NCBI RefSeq assembly: GCF_028640845.1 | Contig: NC_080541.1 | Location: 159,534,502 to 159,598,501 of the forward strand | Source: Ahaetulla prasina | Lineage: Eukaryota > Chordata > Lepidosauria > Squamata > Colubridae | Reading direction: 5' to 3' | Length of the DNA: 64,000 nucleotides | Part shown: piece after piece, positions 55,381 through 64,000 of the stretch | Numbering within the stretch: position 1 is the first letter of the stretch | Layout of the letters: each line of letters begins with the position of its first letter | The notes under the pieces: generated by a model | The model's database searches: none | Told to the model about the DNA's origin: nothing | What the model saw: the letters and a program-made list of their open reading frames with translations, nothing else | Position numbers and translations under genes: made by a program

Positions 55381-55469
55381 TTCAGCCGTGCTTCGCTTTG
55401 ATGGCAGCCTGACGTAAAATGGGGGGCAGGGGGATACATACACGGTTAGGGAAAAATAACAAAACAACG

Positions 55470-55508
55470 TTTTGGGCTCAATTGCAGTCTTAAATTGAGG
55501 ACTACTTG
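55470..55508. mobile_element. End of the 'gtagtcctc' MITE
   Basis: ttgggctcaattgcagtct then attgaggactacttg; a short terminal piece. Confidence 0.55.
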
Positions 55509-55529
55509 CAATTTGAACCTTATTGGACA

Positions 55530-55628
55530 CTTCATTCCTGGAGGGTTTTTAAAGAACAGACTGGACAATCCTTTGTCTGAAACAGTATAGGATCTCTTGC
55601 TTGAGGAGTGGGGACTGGACTAGAAGAT
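55530..55628 (+). mobile_element. CR1 LINE 3'UTR fragment
   Basis: gaacagactggacaatcct, tttgtctgaaacagtata and ctcttgcttgaggagtgg, then ggactagaagatc: the CR1 3' end in plus orientation, cut off before its terminal repeats and joined to transposase sequence. Confidence 0.75.
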
Positions 55629-56134
55629 CACTGTTAGTTTGGGATATGTTCAGAGCCCACACATCTGATGACATAAAAAAATTGGCAAAGTCATCTCAAG
55701 TCACTTTGGCCGTTATTCCAGGTGGGCTTACATCTGTATTGCAGCCCCTAGATGTCAGTTTAAATAAACCTTTCAAGGACTGTGTGCGAAGGATGTGGCA
55801 TGAATGGATGACATCTGGTCAAGCTCGTCTGACAAAAGTTGGAAATCTGAGAAAGCCAGACATAGAACTAATAGCACAGTGGGTTCGTGATGCATGGGAA
55901 GATATTCCAGAGGACATGGTGCAACGTGCCTTCAAGAAATGTGGCATTAGTAATGCTATGGATGGCAGTGAAGACAGCGCATTGTATGAGAGTGACAGCA
56001 GTGATGATGACGACTGTGAACTCAGTGATGACGACAACGTATATGCGGATAACATCACAGAAGCTGAAGTAGCTGAAGCTCTGTTTGGACAAACAGATGA
56101 TGAGGAGGAGAACTCCAGTTTTGAGGGATTTTAG
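55601..56134 (+). pseudogene. pogo-type DDE transposase, C-terminal part only
   Basis: Residues from about 12 are homologous: LLVWDMFRAHTSDDIKKLAK carries the second catalytic Asp, VIPGGLTSVLQPLDVSLNKP the third, followed by FKDCVRRMWHEWM and an acidic tail (ESDSSDDDDCELSDDDN, TDDEEENSSFEGF) typical of pogo/Tigger and POGK-like proteins. The first ten or so residues come from the adjoining CR1 piece. The helix-turn-helix/CENP-B DNA-binding domain and first Asp are missing, so it cannot catalyse transposition. The frame from the homologous start to the stop is undamaged. Confidence 0.85.
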
Positions 56135-56232
56135 CTCTCGTTAGCTTGGTTGCTGTTACTTTTAAAGATACTGTATTTTTGATACCATATTCTTTTTGGG
56201 GACCCCCTTTTGCACTTTTATTGTTTTTCGTT

Positions 56233-56240
56233 CAAATAAA
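56233..56240 (+). terminator. Polyadenylation signal of the transposase
   Basis: An AATAAA within tcaaataaatattcat, about 100 bp after the transposase stop. Confidence 0.6.
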
Positions 56241-56312
56241 TATTCATGTTATTTTACTTGGCTCTATCTTTATTTTTTACATTGACCAGTAGCTGCCTCA
56301 TTTCCCACCCTA

Positions 56313-56481
56313 GGCTTATACTCGAGTCAATAGTTTTTCCCAGTTTTTTGTGGTAAAATTAGGTACCTCGGCTTATATTCGGGTCGGCTTATACTCGAGT
56401 CAATAGTTTTTCCCAGTTTTTTGTGGTAAAATTAGGTACCTCGGCTTATATTCGGGTCGGCTTATACTCGAGTATATACGG
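56313..56481 (+). repeat. 73-bp tandem repeat (x2) and right terminus
   Basis: ggcttatactcgagtcaat starts units at 56313 and 56386, and the terminal half-unit at 56459. Each unit holds gcttatactcgag and gcttatattcggg, so the right end presents at least five copies of the core. Confidence 0.9.
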
Positions 56482-56539
56482 TACTACCCTAGAAAGAATG
56501 AAAATGGAGGAATAGCAAATGCATGTCAGAAAACTAGCA

Positions 56540-58029
56540 ATAAAGCTTTAAGACAAACCTGAAAAAAAAGCTTCAGTATACAAATATAGAAAATATAGTC
56601 CCAACTCTCTCTGTGCTCAGTAGTTTTACTGTAAATATATTAAATATCAAATAAAGCAGACTTTTTTTAAAAAAAAAACACAATATATTAAATTATACTA
56701 AGCTGGTGTCAGTGAGCCCCAAATAGCTACGTCTTAATTGGATCCTGAAATGATCCTAACATGAACATCAGCTGAATCTCCAGAAGAAAAGCCTTTCAGT
56801 AGTCAGAGTCCCACATCATAGAAGGTTGCATCTCTGGATAGTTAGTGATATGCCAGGTGAATATTGGAAGAAACCTTCTCTGCATTGTTCTGTATAACAA
56901 TACTAGCATTGTGAAGCTTAATCAGAAAACTTGTGGACATCACCACTTTATGTTATTGTTAGCAACGGTCATTTTGGCCATTAGCTGTGACTTTTGAATC
57001 ATCCCATAGGCAGCCTGAGGTAAAGCAGAATATGCTAATCTACCTCATTGTTAGCTAATATAGCCAGCTACATCTGCCTGGAAAGACCATAAGGAGCAGT
57101 ACAAAATGGCCAAAGAATTCTTCTTCAAGGTTATAAGTGTTTCTTTTCCAATAGTCCATTAATGTTTGGACTCAGCTTCTGATTCTCTTCCTGGTCATAC
57201 AACAAACCAGAAACGAGAAGAATTAGGCTCACAAATAGCAGAGCTCATCTTCAGAAAGACTCTGAAGATTTCCTCAGGACCCACAGTTTCTAACTCTTCT
57301 TGCTTTTTACCAATTGCAATGTTGAAGTCATCTTTATATAGCATGTATTAAAATAGCGTAATTGCATGATGATGATGGTGGTACAAGAAATTGTCATAAG
57401 CTAGCACTTTGTTTGAAGTTCAGTGGTGGTCTTCTCAGAGAAGTTTCTCTAGACATTCTGAAGACACAGTGCTTATAGGGAGTGATAAAAGCAAAGGTTT
57501 GGGAGAAAGTGTTATTTGGAGTTCATTTAGAATGTAATAACACTTGAATCATGTTGACTGTAACAAATCTTACATAATAAACTGAAAGTGCTCAAAGAAT
57601 ACTTAAGGCAAACCTTCCTATAGAAGTAAACACTTCTTTTACATTTTCACATAAAAGGAAATATAATATCATGGCAAAAGGGTAACCCAAATAAGCCATT
57701 TTTAAATAGGCTTTAATTTTATACTAGTGTTTATTCGTTAAATGCTAGAATGTCAGCTACAAGCATCGTTATTAAATTACGCATTTATATTATCATTTTT
57801 AAATTTATAATATAAATACAATTGCATATTTATATTCTTAATTTCCAGATTAAGGTATAATTAAGGTGTAATTTTCAGTATCTACAATAAAAACCTTTGG
57901 TATAAATGAAAATGTATATAGTGCTTCGAGTATTTTTGCATTATGCTCAATTTGCCCTTAAAGAGAGTATTTAGATTCAGATCATTATTTTCTTTCATTT
58001 TCTATATAACTTGGCACAATCAGTACATG
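56540..58029. other. No feature recognised
   Basis: AT-rich unassigned DNA. Confidence 0.45.
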
Positions 58030-58067
58030 CGACAGAATGTTTTCTCTCTGTTTCTCTTTCTCATACA

Positions 58068-58092
58068 GATAGATGAGAGAGTGAGAGAGACT

Positions 58093-58136
<44 letters not shown>
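58068..58136. repeat. (GA)n microsatellite
   Basis: Imperfect then perfect GA run of about 20 units. Confidence 0.9.
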
Positions 58137-58137
<1 letters not shown>

Positions 58138-58139
<2 letters not shown>

Positions 58140-58928
58140 TTTATTCACAAAGAACATGAAAGTGAACGCAAACTAAGAAAAAGAAAAAGCGGAACAGAGA
58201 GAGAAAAAAGAAAAAAGTGAGAAAGAAGGAAAGAAATAAAAAGTTTTCAATTATCTTTGCAGCAAATATAAGTGGAATTATAAATTATCTCCATTTTTCT
58301 TTGGTTACAAAAAAAAGCTCACCTTTTTCTACAGTCCAGTTTTTTTCCCCAATCATCAAAATCACAAAACATAAGTGTATTTCTTCATCGTACACAAAAA
58401 GTCTATAAGGTCTTTCTAGTCAGACATAAATTTAGATATCATTTTTTCTCTAGGTAAAGGCTACATAATTTACTTTCTGTATAGTTTACTGCAGTCACCT
58501 TCATCTAATCCCTGCATAACCAGAATTTGACTGTTTTTGCGTATCAAAAAGTTTTACAACCTTTTTGCTCATTTCTTCAAAATTTGCTGTCCTTGACTTT
58601 CATATTTCTGAGCAAGAGCCATCAGTTCGTTTCCTGATAGCATTGACAGAATCACCAGCCAAATAGTTTAATTAACTGTGGTTTTTAAAATATGTTTGCC
58701 AAACCCCAAATTTTCTGCTTCTATAAAGCCAACCGATTTTTAAATTAAGGTGGATTTTTTTATGATTTTACACATGACCGTAATATTCAAAGCCAAGAAA
58801 AACCTTTAAAAACCTTACTAGATGTGTACAAATCCTTTAAACTGCAAGTTTTACATTTTTTGGAATTTAAGGCCACTTTCATATATATATATATGTAGGC
58901 ATTAGAAAGACAAAGTATACCTTAAAAA
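58138..58928. other. No feature recognised
   Basis: AT-rich unassigned DNA; purine-rich at its start. Confidence 0.45.
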
Positions 58929-59085
58929 AGGTAAAGGTTTCCCTCGCACATACGTGCTAGTCATTGCCAACTCTAGGGGGCGGTGCTCATCTCTGTTTCA
59001 AAGCCGAAGAGCCAGCGTTGTCCGAAGTTGTCTCCGTGGTCATGGGGCCGGGATGACTCAACACCAAAGGCGCATGGAACGCTGA
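58929..59085 (-). mobile_element. Sauria SINE / BovB 3' end
   Basis: The reverse complement contains gccggcc/catgaccacggagac-type sequence, ggctctt cggctttgaaacagag and the tail gcgagggaaacctttacc. Compare 34200-34369 on the plus strand. 5'-truncated, so the source could be the SINE or a BovB. Confidence 0.75.
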
Positions 59086-59126
59086 TTCCTTCTAATTTTT
59101 AATTTTTATTTTTTAATGTAAATTTT

Positions 59127-59392
59127 TTAATTTTTAATTTATTTATTTACATTTATATCCCGCCCTTCTCCGAAGACTCAGGGCGGCTTACAGTGTATAA
59201 GGCAATAGTCTCATTCTATTTGTATATTTACAAAGTCAACTTATTGCCCCCCCAACAATCTGGGTCCTCATTTTACCTACCTTATAAAGGATGGAAGGCT
59301 GAGTCAACCTTGGGCCGGGCTTGAACCTGCAGTAATTGCAGGCTGCTGTGTTCTAATAACAGGCTTCTTACAGCCTGAGCTACCACAGCCCA
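59127..59392 (-). mobile_element. tRNA SINE with L2-like tail
   Basis: The minus strand begins gggctgtggtagctcaggct (tRNA head, A box), has ggttcaagcccggcc (B box), then the central block gactcagccttccatcc, aaaatgaggacccagattg and ttggggggcaata. It ends with cgccctgagtcttcggag and gggcgggatataaat, the L2-like terminus, then (AAAT)n. This LINE-derived tail implies mobilisation by the L2-like LINE. Confidence 0.8.
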
Positions 59393-59570
59393 ATTTTTAA
59401 TGTAAAGTATATCTTACATTATCCTTTGTAGTACCGTTCTTATGTTTCAACTACCTACTGTGTTTCACAAAGTTTGTGAATATATGCCAAATCAGTAAGG
59501 CACTAAGATATGGCTGAACTAGAAACCATAATTCTATTTAATTCATATTAAGATATTTAAATTTAGTAGC

Positions 59571-59870
59571 TGTGACAGTGGGGTTCTACAATGAGTCAGA
59601 ACACACAATTGTAGCTGATTGATTGGAGAGTGATGGCGCCTGCATGATTCTGTGCTGTGATTGGTTGATGTGGGTGGTAGAGGAGGAGTTTCCCTTTTTT
59701 CCTACCTTTTTCTTCTGTGTGCTCTATGATTTACCTCGTGATGCTCCTGTTTGCCTGACTATCTTGTTTGCTGTAAATGTAGATGTAAAATATATTTATT
59801 TGGATAAAACTACAAGTTTGTGTCAGCGTCTCTGACTTCGTTTGGACACCTGCTGCACAACTCCCTGACA
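59571..59870 (+). mobile_element. Possible solo LTR
   Basis: 300 bp with tgtgacagtgggg at one end and aactccctgaca at the other (TG...CA, near-inverted tgtgacag/ctgaca), an inverted CCAAT (gattgg) and an AT-rich tatattta. No matching TSD (gtagc versus gttca), so uncertain. Confidence 0.35.
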
Positions 59871-60069
59871 GTTCATAGCTTTTTGTACCAAAATAAAGTT
59901 CACTCATTTTGCCTATGAATACTTGTTGTTTAAATTACATTTATTTGAGTTAAATAAGAATCTTAGAGCTAGAAAGGTATATGTACAATTGGAGAAAAAT
60001 AGCCTGCCAGTATTAGTTTCCCAAATTATGTAATAGTTTCAAATGCTAACTGGGCATCTCTGATAGGGA

Positions 60070-60200
60070 TTTTGTTGATTGGTTGATCGATTGATTGATT
60101 GATTATGTACGATCAAATCATTTTGACTCCTAAAGACCACACTGACACATTTTCTCCATGACTATCTGTTTTTTTCAAGTCTCCCTCTCATTGCCACTGC
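60070..60200. mobile_element. (GATT)n and degenerate SINE/RTE-like piece
   Basis: gattgattgattgattatg then caaatcattttgactcct and ttttctccatgactatct, resembling 14107-14250. Confidence 0.3.
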
Positions 60201-61305
60201 AACTGAGTCCATGTACATTCCACTGGGCATCTCTTCTTCTCTTTCCTTCCTTCTCCTTTCCTAGGATTAAAGAGCATAAGGTGTCCAAAATAGAATAATG
60301 GTCATTTGGGCCTCAAGAGAGTGCTCTGAATTGATTTGTTCAATAATCCATCAGTTTGTTTTCTTGGCTGACCACATTATTGACACTAAATTGTCAATAT
60401 TCTTTCTGCTTCTTTAAAGTCTAATTTGATATAGTGTTACATTGAGTAACGTGGTTTATGCAGGATTCTGATTTTTGTAGCAGTGGTGGGTTGCTACCGG
60501 TTCTCCCCAGTTCTTGCGAACCGGTAGTAAACATTTTGAGTAGTTTGGAGAACCGGTAAATGCCACCTCTGTCTGGCCCTGCCCCCAATCTATTTGCTGC
60601 CTCCGGACTCCCAGCTGATCGGCTAGAAGGAAAAAATCAGGACTCACTTGACAAAGAAGAGAAAAAAAAACAAGACACTGTCGCTTTAAATTGAGAAGCC
60701 AAGAAGCCTCCCAATTGATTGGCTAGAATGAAAAAATCAGGACTCACTTCTCTGCCGAGAGATCGCTTGGCAAAGAAGAAGGGAAAAAAAAAGACGCCGT
60801 CACTTTAAATTGACGCAGCTGCTGGAAGGAGGATTTTACTTGCAGAAGCAGTTCGTTTCTGGGTCAGCTGAACAACAAACTGGATAAAAGGAGGAAATCT
60901 TATATGGTTCTATGTTTTTGAAGTTTTGGGGTTTGTGCAACATGGGCCTTGTGTTTCTAAAAAGGTTTGGGCAATTTCCATTGTGAAATATCCTGTCTTC
61001 AATGAGTTTTCTGCCTGCTTGAAAATGGAGCTGAACTTCCGGCTTCCACTTTATATTATCTCTATATTATCCACCGGTAGCTGTTTTCTGCTTACAAAGT
61101 TTCCTTTATGCAGCTGGCAGGAATGTGGAGGGAATGGGGATTTTGAAGTGACCTTCCCCTGGAGTGGGGAGGGAATGGGGATTTTAGGCTTGCTGTCAAA
61201 TATCAGGCATAATACTAATGACTGTTTTGAACAATAGGCAGGTTGTATTATACGAATGGCTATTTTATATGTGAAATTATGACTGAAACCTATATTGGTT
61301 CACAC

Positions 61306-61410
61306 TGTCAGAAAGTTTCTCCTTAGTTTTAGGTTGCTTCTCTCTTTGTTCAGTTTCCATCCTTTGCTTCTTGTTTTGCTTTCTGGTTCTTTGGAAAATA
61401 CCCTTCTTTC
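61306..61410 (-). mobile_element. CR1 3' fragment nested in the hAT element
   Basis: gtcagaaagtttctcctta, gttgcttctctctttg and atcctttgcttcttgttt match 22030-22110. Confidence 0.7.
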
Positions 61411-61500
61411 TGGCAGCTCCTTAAAAGCCTATGACACCCTTGGGGAAAGCATGTGAGCCATTTCCTCCTTTCAGTGGTCCATGAAAGTGCATCTATAGAT

Positions 61501-61621
61501 CAGGGGTCTCCAACCTTGGCCACTTTAAGACTTGTGGACTTCAACTCCCAGAATTCCTCAGCCAGCAAAGCTGGGAGTTGAAGCCCACAAGTCTCAAAGT
61601 GGCCAAGGTTGGAGACCCCTG
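61501..61621. mobile_element. Near-perfect hairpin MITE
   Basis: caggggtctccaaccttgg ... ccaaggttggagacccctg. The two 55-bp arms pair with few mismatches, and the flanking atctatagat/atctatag extends the pairing. Confidence 0.85.
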
Positions 61622-62006
61622 ATCTATAGTATGTAGATAATAAAGTTGAAAAAAGGTGAACAACACTTTTGCAGAACTATAGGAATGTTGAGGCTGGGTG
61701 TGACAAGGAATGGCTGGGAGGGGAAGGGCCAATCGAGGCACCCCTTGACGTGAGTGACATTGAGTTGGCCACACCTACCCAGTCACGTGACCACCAACCC
61801 ACACCAACTGTCACATGACCATCAAGCCACACCCACAAAATAAGCCATGCCCACAGAACCGGTAGTAAATAAATTTAGAACCCATCCCTGCTTTGTAGAT
61901 ATAGACACATCGCAGCATTTGAATATCTTTTTCAGGGCCTTAATAACTGCTCTACCAAATACTATTTTGCAAAGTATTTCTTGATTACTTGTTTCTTAAT
62001 GTAGAT

Positions 62007-62115
62007 CGGGGTGTCAAATTTGCATTGTCATGGCATCATCACATGATGTATCATGACTTTTTTCCCCTTTGCTAAACTGGGCATGGGCATGGCCAGTGTG
62101 TGAGGTTGACAGCCG
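62007..62115. mobile_element. hAT-type MITE fragment
   Basis: cggggtgtcaaatttgc and ttttttcccctttgctaaac, as in 2872-2979. Ends decayed. Confidence 0.5.
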
Positions 62116-63247
62116 TCATTAAATATAAAGAAGAATAATGACAATCAGCCTTACAATGAACAATAAATATATTGAAGTGGTGATTAGCTTCTACCTTTTG
62201 GGACCAACCATCTACATCAGGGTTGTCAAACTTTTAGCTCCATTTTTTACCACTGTGCTCTTTGATTTTTACTGCTAGGGCTTGCCAAATCCTTTGTATT
62301 TTCAGCTGTTAGAGTAGTATTGTCAACATATGGTAGCATAAGTTATTGATGCTTCTTTCTCCAGTTTTAAAAGCACACTCATCCAGCTTCACTTTGGAAT
62401 TTGGTAATTTTCAATTATTGTGATGCAGCATTTTAGAAAAATATTTCCAGATCCAAAATGAAAGTAAAAACTGGTTTCTGAAATAGATCTATGATAATTT
62501 TATGCCTTTCTGTTCTGATCAGATTCAGCTTTCTTTCTTTGAAACCGTTTGAGCTGAAACTATTAAAGCCAAACTTAAACTAAATTATTACATATTTTCT
62601 TTTAATTTTTTTTCTAGAAGTTATCCTCAGGAATCAGGTACATCATTTCTTATTTGTTTTATTGTTTTAGTTTTGGAGTTATGTTATGTAAAAAATTTGA
62701 GGCATGTAGATTTCCCATAAAATCCAAAGTATTAGATAATACACTGATAGGAATATACTTTATTTCATACCAGCAACTTCCGCAGTATGTCTGGGGTTGT
62801 CCTGAACTTGTTTTAATTACTCTTTGACATAATCTTCTGAAATGTAGAAATGCTGGAAATGACCCACATTGTAGTCACTTTGCCAGTCTCTGTCATTATC
62901 TTTACCACAGAATACAGAGATGGAAGTGTGGGACCATGCACAGTTAGAAATGTTTTAATTCTCATTAACTTACCTTTCCTGACACGCAGTGGCATCAAGA
63001 TTAAGTTAAATCAATTATGTTAAATAATGCGATAAATATAAAATATTTTGCTTATATCAAAATTCTAAGTGTATTAGCTAGTATTAGGTGGATGGTACTC
63101 CAATTAATACTTAATAGGTTGAAAAGTGTTCTGTTGCTGCTGTTGGTAAATATGAATCCTAACCCTTTAAAGTCTGAAATGAGTTAAGGGCTAACTATCT
63201 GCAGGATTTTTCCCCATTATGAATGTATTGAACGATTGTTAAGTGCA
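62116..63247. other. No feature recognised
   Basis: AT-rich unassigned DNA. Confidence 0.45.
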
Positions 63248-63255
63248 GCTGACAT

Positions 63256-63567
63256 TAGAGGTGGGTTTCAGCAGGTTCTGACCAGTTCTAGAGAACCGGT
63301 AGCGGAAATTTTGAGTAGTTCGTAGAACCGGTAAATACCACCTCTGACTGGCCCTGCCCCATCTATTCTCTGCCTCCCAAGTCCCAGCTGATCGGGAGGA
63401 AATGGGGATTTTGTAATAACCTTCCCCTGGAGTGGGGAGGGAATGGAAATTTTACAGTATCCTTTCCCTGTCACGCCCACCAAGCCACGCCCACCAAGCA
63501 ATGCTACACCTACCTACCAAGCCACACCCACAGAACCCGTAGTAAAAAAATTTGAAACCCGCTACTG
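63256..63567. mobile_element. hAT MITE with TSD
   Basis: tagaggtgggtttcagcagg ... atttgaaacccgctactg. Octamers gctgacat (63248-63255) and gctgacac (63568-63575). Same family as 49973-50266. Confidence 0.9.
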
Positions 63568-63575
63568 GCTGACAC

Positions 63576-64000
63576 CCTACTCAATATCTGGCATCTTTAA
63601 GAAAGGGGGAGGGGGAGTGCATCATTCAGAGGATTTATAGTGGCCTCTGTTATCCCTTCCTTTAGAAGCATTTCTTTTATCAGGCTTTTTACTGTTTTTT
63701 TAATAGCTCTTAATTCCATTCTTGTTGTATGTAACGTTTTATTTAGTGTACTCCCCTTGAATTGAAAAAAGGAACGAATAAATACAAATAAATGGCCATT
63801 GATTAAAGTTTGGATGCCTTTAAAGAAATGAGATGTTTATCTTTTGTGTGGGATAATGTATTTTTCCCTTTTATCGCAATAACTTACATTCGGGATTGCG
63901 ATAAATGAGACTAAATGGACAGAATCACTTGATTCTGTATCATTCTTAGCCCACCTAGACATAAAGACTGAAGCAATGTGCTTCGGAAGTAAGAATGAGC
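63576..64000. other. No feature recognised
   Basis: AT-rich to the window end. Confidence 0.45.

Larger units (their letters stand above)
53754..56481 (+). mobile_element. pogo/Tigger-like DNA transposon, composite, 2.7 kb
   Basis: Perfect 24-bp inverted termini (ccgtatatactcgagtataa...), flanked by TA on both sides (53752-53753 and 56482-56483), as for Tc1/mariner-pogo elements. Left to right: terminus with a small hairpin, a 309-bp GC-rich tandem duplication, a CpG- and purine-rich segment of unknown origin, an L2 tail with a long AAT/GAT array, a MITE end, a CR1 3' fragment, the C-terminal half of a pogo transposase, a polyadenylation signal, then two 73-bp tandem repeats before the right terminus. 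The N-terminal half of the transposase is gone, so it is not autonomous. Confidence 0.9.
53199..56535. repeat. Complex inverted repeat, right arm split by the pogo element
   Basis: Left arm 53284-53495 is the inverse of right arm 53638-53753 continued at 56482-56535 (for example cttgtttttcagtt and ggaatagcaaatg). A second inverted pair is 53199-53232 with 53499-53540. The left arm holds the intact agggtagtaactttgc at 53317-53332, corresponding to the right-arm gcaaagt-TA | TA-ctaccct junction. Confidence 0.85.
60481..61890. mobile_element. Long hAT element (1.41 kb) with nested insertions
   Basis: Begins cagtggtgggttgctacc and ends ttagaacccatccctg, with octamers ttttgtag (60473-60480) and ctttgtag (61891-61898). 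It is the longest member of the MITE family, and the short copies look like internal deletions. It contains a roughly 100-bp tandem (tcaggactcactt..., 60624-60820), a CR1 fragment (61306-61410) and a hairpin MITE (61501-61621). No transposase frame. Confidence 0.85.

Noticed and set aside
55165..55401. Open frames of poly-Met/Ile, poly-Asn/Asp and poly-Tyr/His over the AAT/GAT array
   Set aside because: They are direct translations of a microsatellite in several frames and on both strands; no gene evidence.
54573..55412. 279-codon open frame in the pogo element
   Set aside because: No domain, runs into the microsatellite, and overlaps an L2 tail. Kept only as an unidentified CpG-rich segment, not as a CDS.
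59571..59870. Confident solo LTR
   Set aside because: End sequences fit but flanking pentamers do not match; kept only as a low-confidence feature.
1..64000. Host protein-coding exons
   Set aside because: I found no open frame outside repeats with a recognisable domain or flanking splice signals; small exons cannot be excluded without homology or transcript data.

Overview
This window looks like non-genic chromosomal DNA of a squamate reptile, most likely an advanced snake. It is AT-rich. No host exon, tRNA, rRNA or CRISPR array is recognisable, and every protein signature found belongs to a transposable element. The snake assignment rests on several things seen together: CR1/L3 LINE 3' ends that run into (AATAG)n/(ATTCT)n arrays, a Sauria-type SINE with a BovB-like tail, BovB, L2 and CR1 LINE pieces, Penelope-like elements, long (GATA)n runs and many hAT MITEs. 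The species cannot be named from the sequence alone.

Layout. 1-9.8 kb: decayed CR1, L2 and MITE pieces and a (GATA)n array seeded beside a SINE. 9.8-12.7 kb: an ORF2-less L1 of about 1.7 kb flanked by direct repeats of about 395 bp, abutting a CR1/L3 tail. 14-24.5 kb: hAT MITEs, two Penelope-like remnants carrying hammerhead-ribozyme-like cores, and CR1, L2 and L3 3' ends. 26.4-31.0 kb: an almost complete Ty3/gypsy retrotransposon (190-bp LTRs differing at one base, 5-bp TSD, intact 977-codon pol frame, broken gag and protease). 31-35.8 kb: hAT, L2, Sauria SINE and BovB pieces. 36.0-39.4 kb: a second, decayed gypsy element on the minus strand. 40.2-43.2 kb: a tRNA SINE, a Penelope 3' end with a 29-bp fold-back, and a third gypsy remnant split by a solo LTR. 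44-53 kb: hAT and other MITEs, a CR1/L3 end, L2. 53.2-56.5 kb: an inverted repeat whose right arm holds a 2.7-kb pogo/Tigger-like DNA transposon. That transposon carries a GC-rich tandem duplication, an unidentified CpG-rich segment, nested LINE tails and a truncated transposase. 58-64 kb: SINE tails, a possible solo LTR, a 1.4-kb hAT element with nested insertions, and another hAT MITE.

How the parts relate. The elements form partner sets rather than operons: BovB with Sauria SINE tails, an L2-like LINE with an L2-tailed tRNA SINE, and three gypsy families that share a primer-binding-site type. Nesting and target-site duplications give relative ages. The gypsy at 26.4 kb is the youngest large insertion. 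The pogo element postdates the inverted repeat it interrupts, and the other arm of that repeat preserves the empty target site. The most notable observations are that self-documented pogo insertion, the CpG-rich cargo inside it, hammerhead-like ribozyme cores in two unrelated Penelope families, and the very long duplication flanking the L1.
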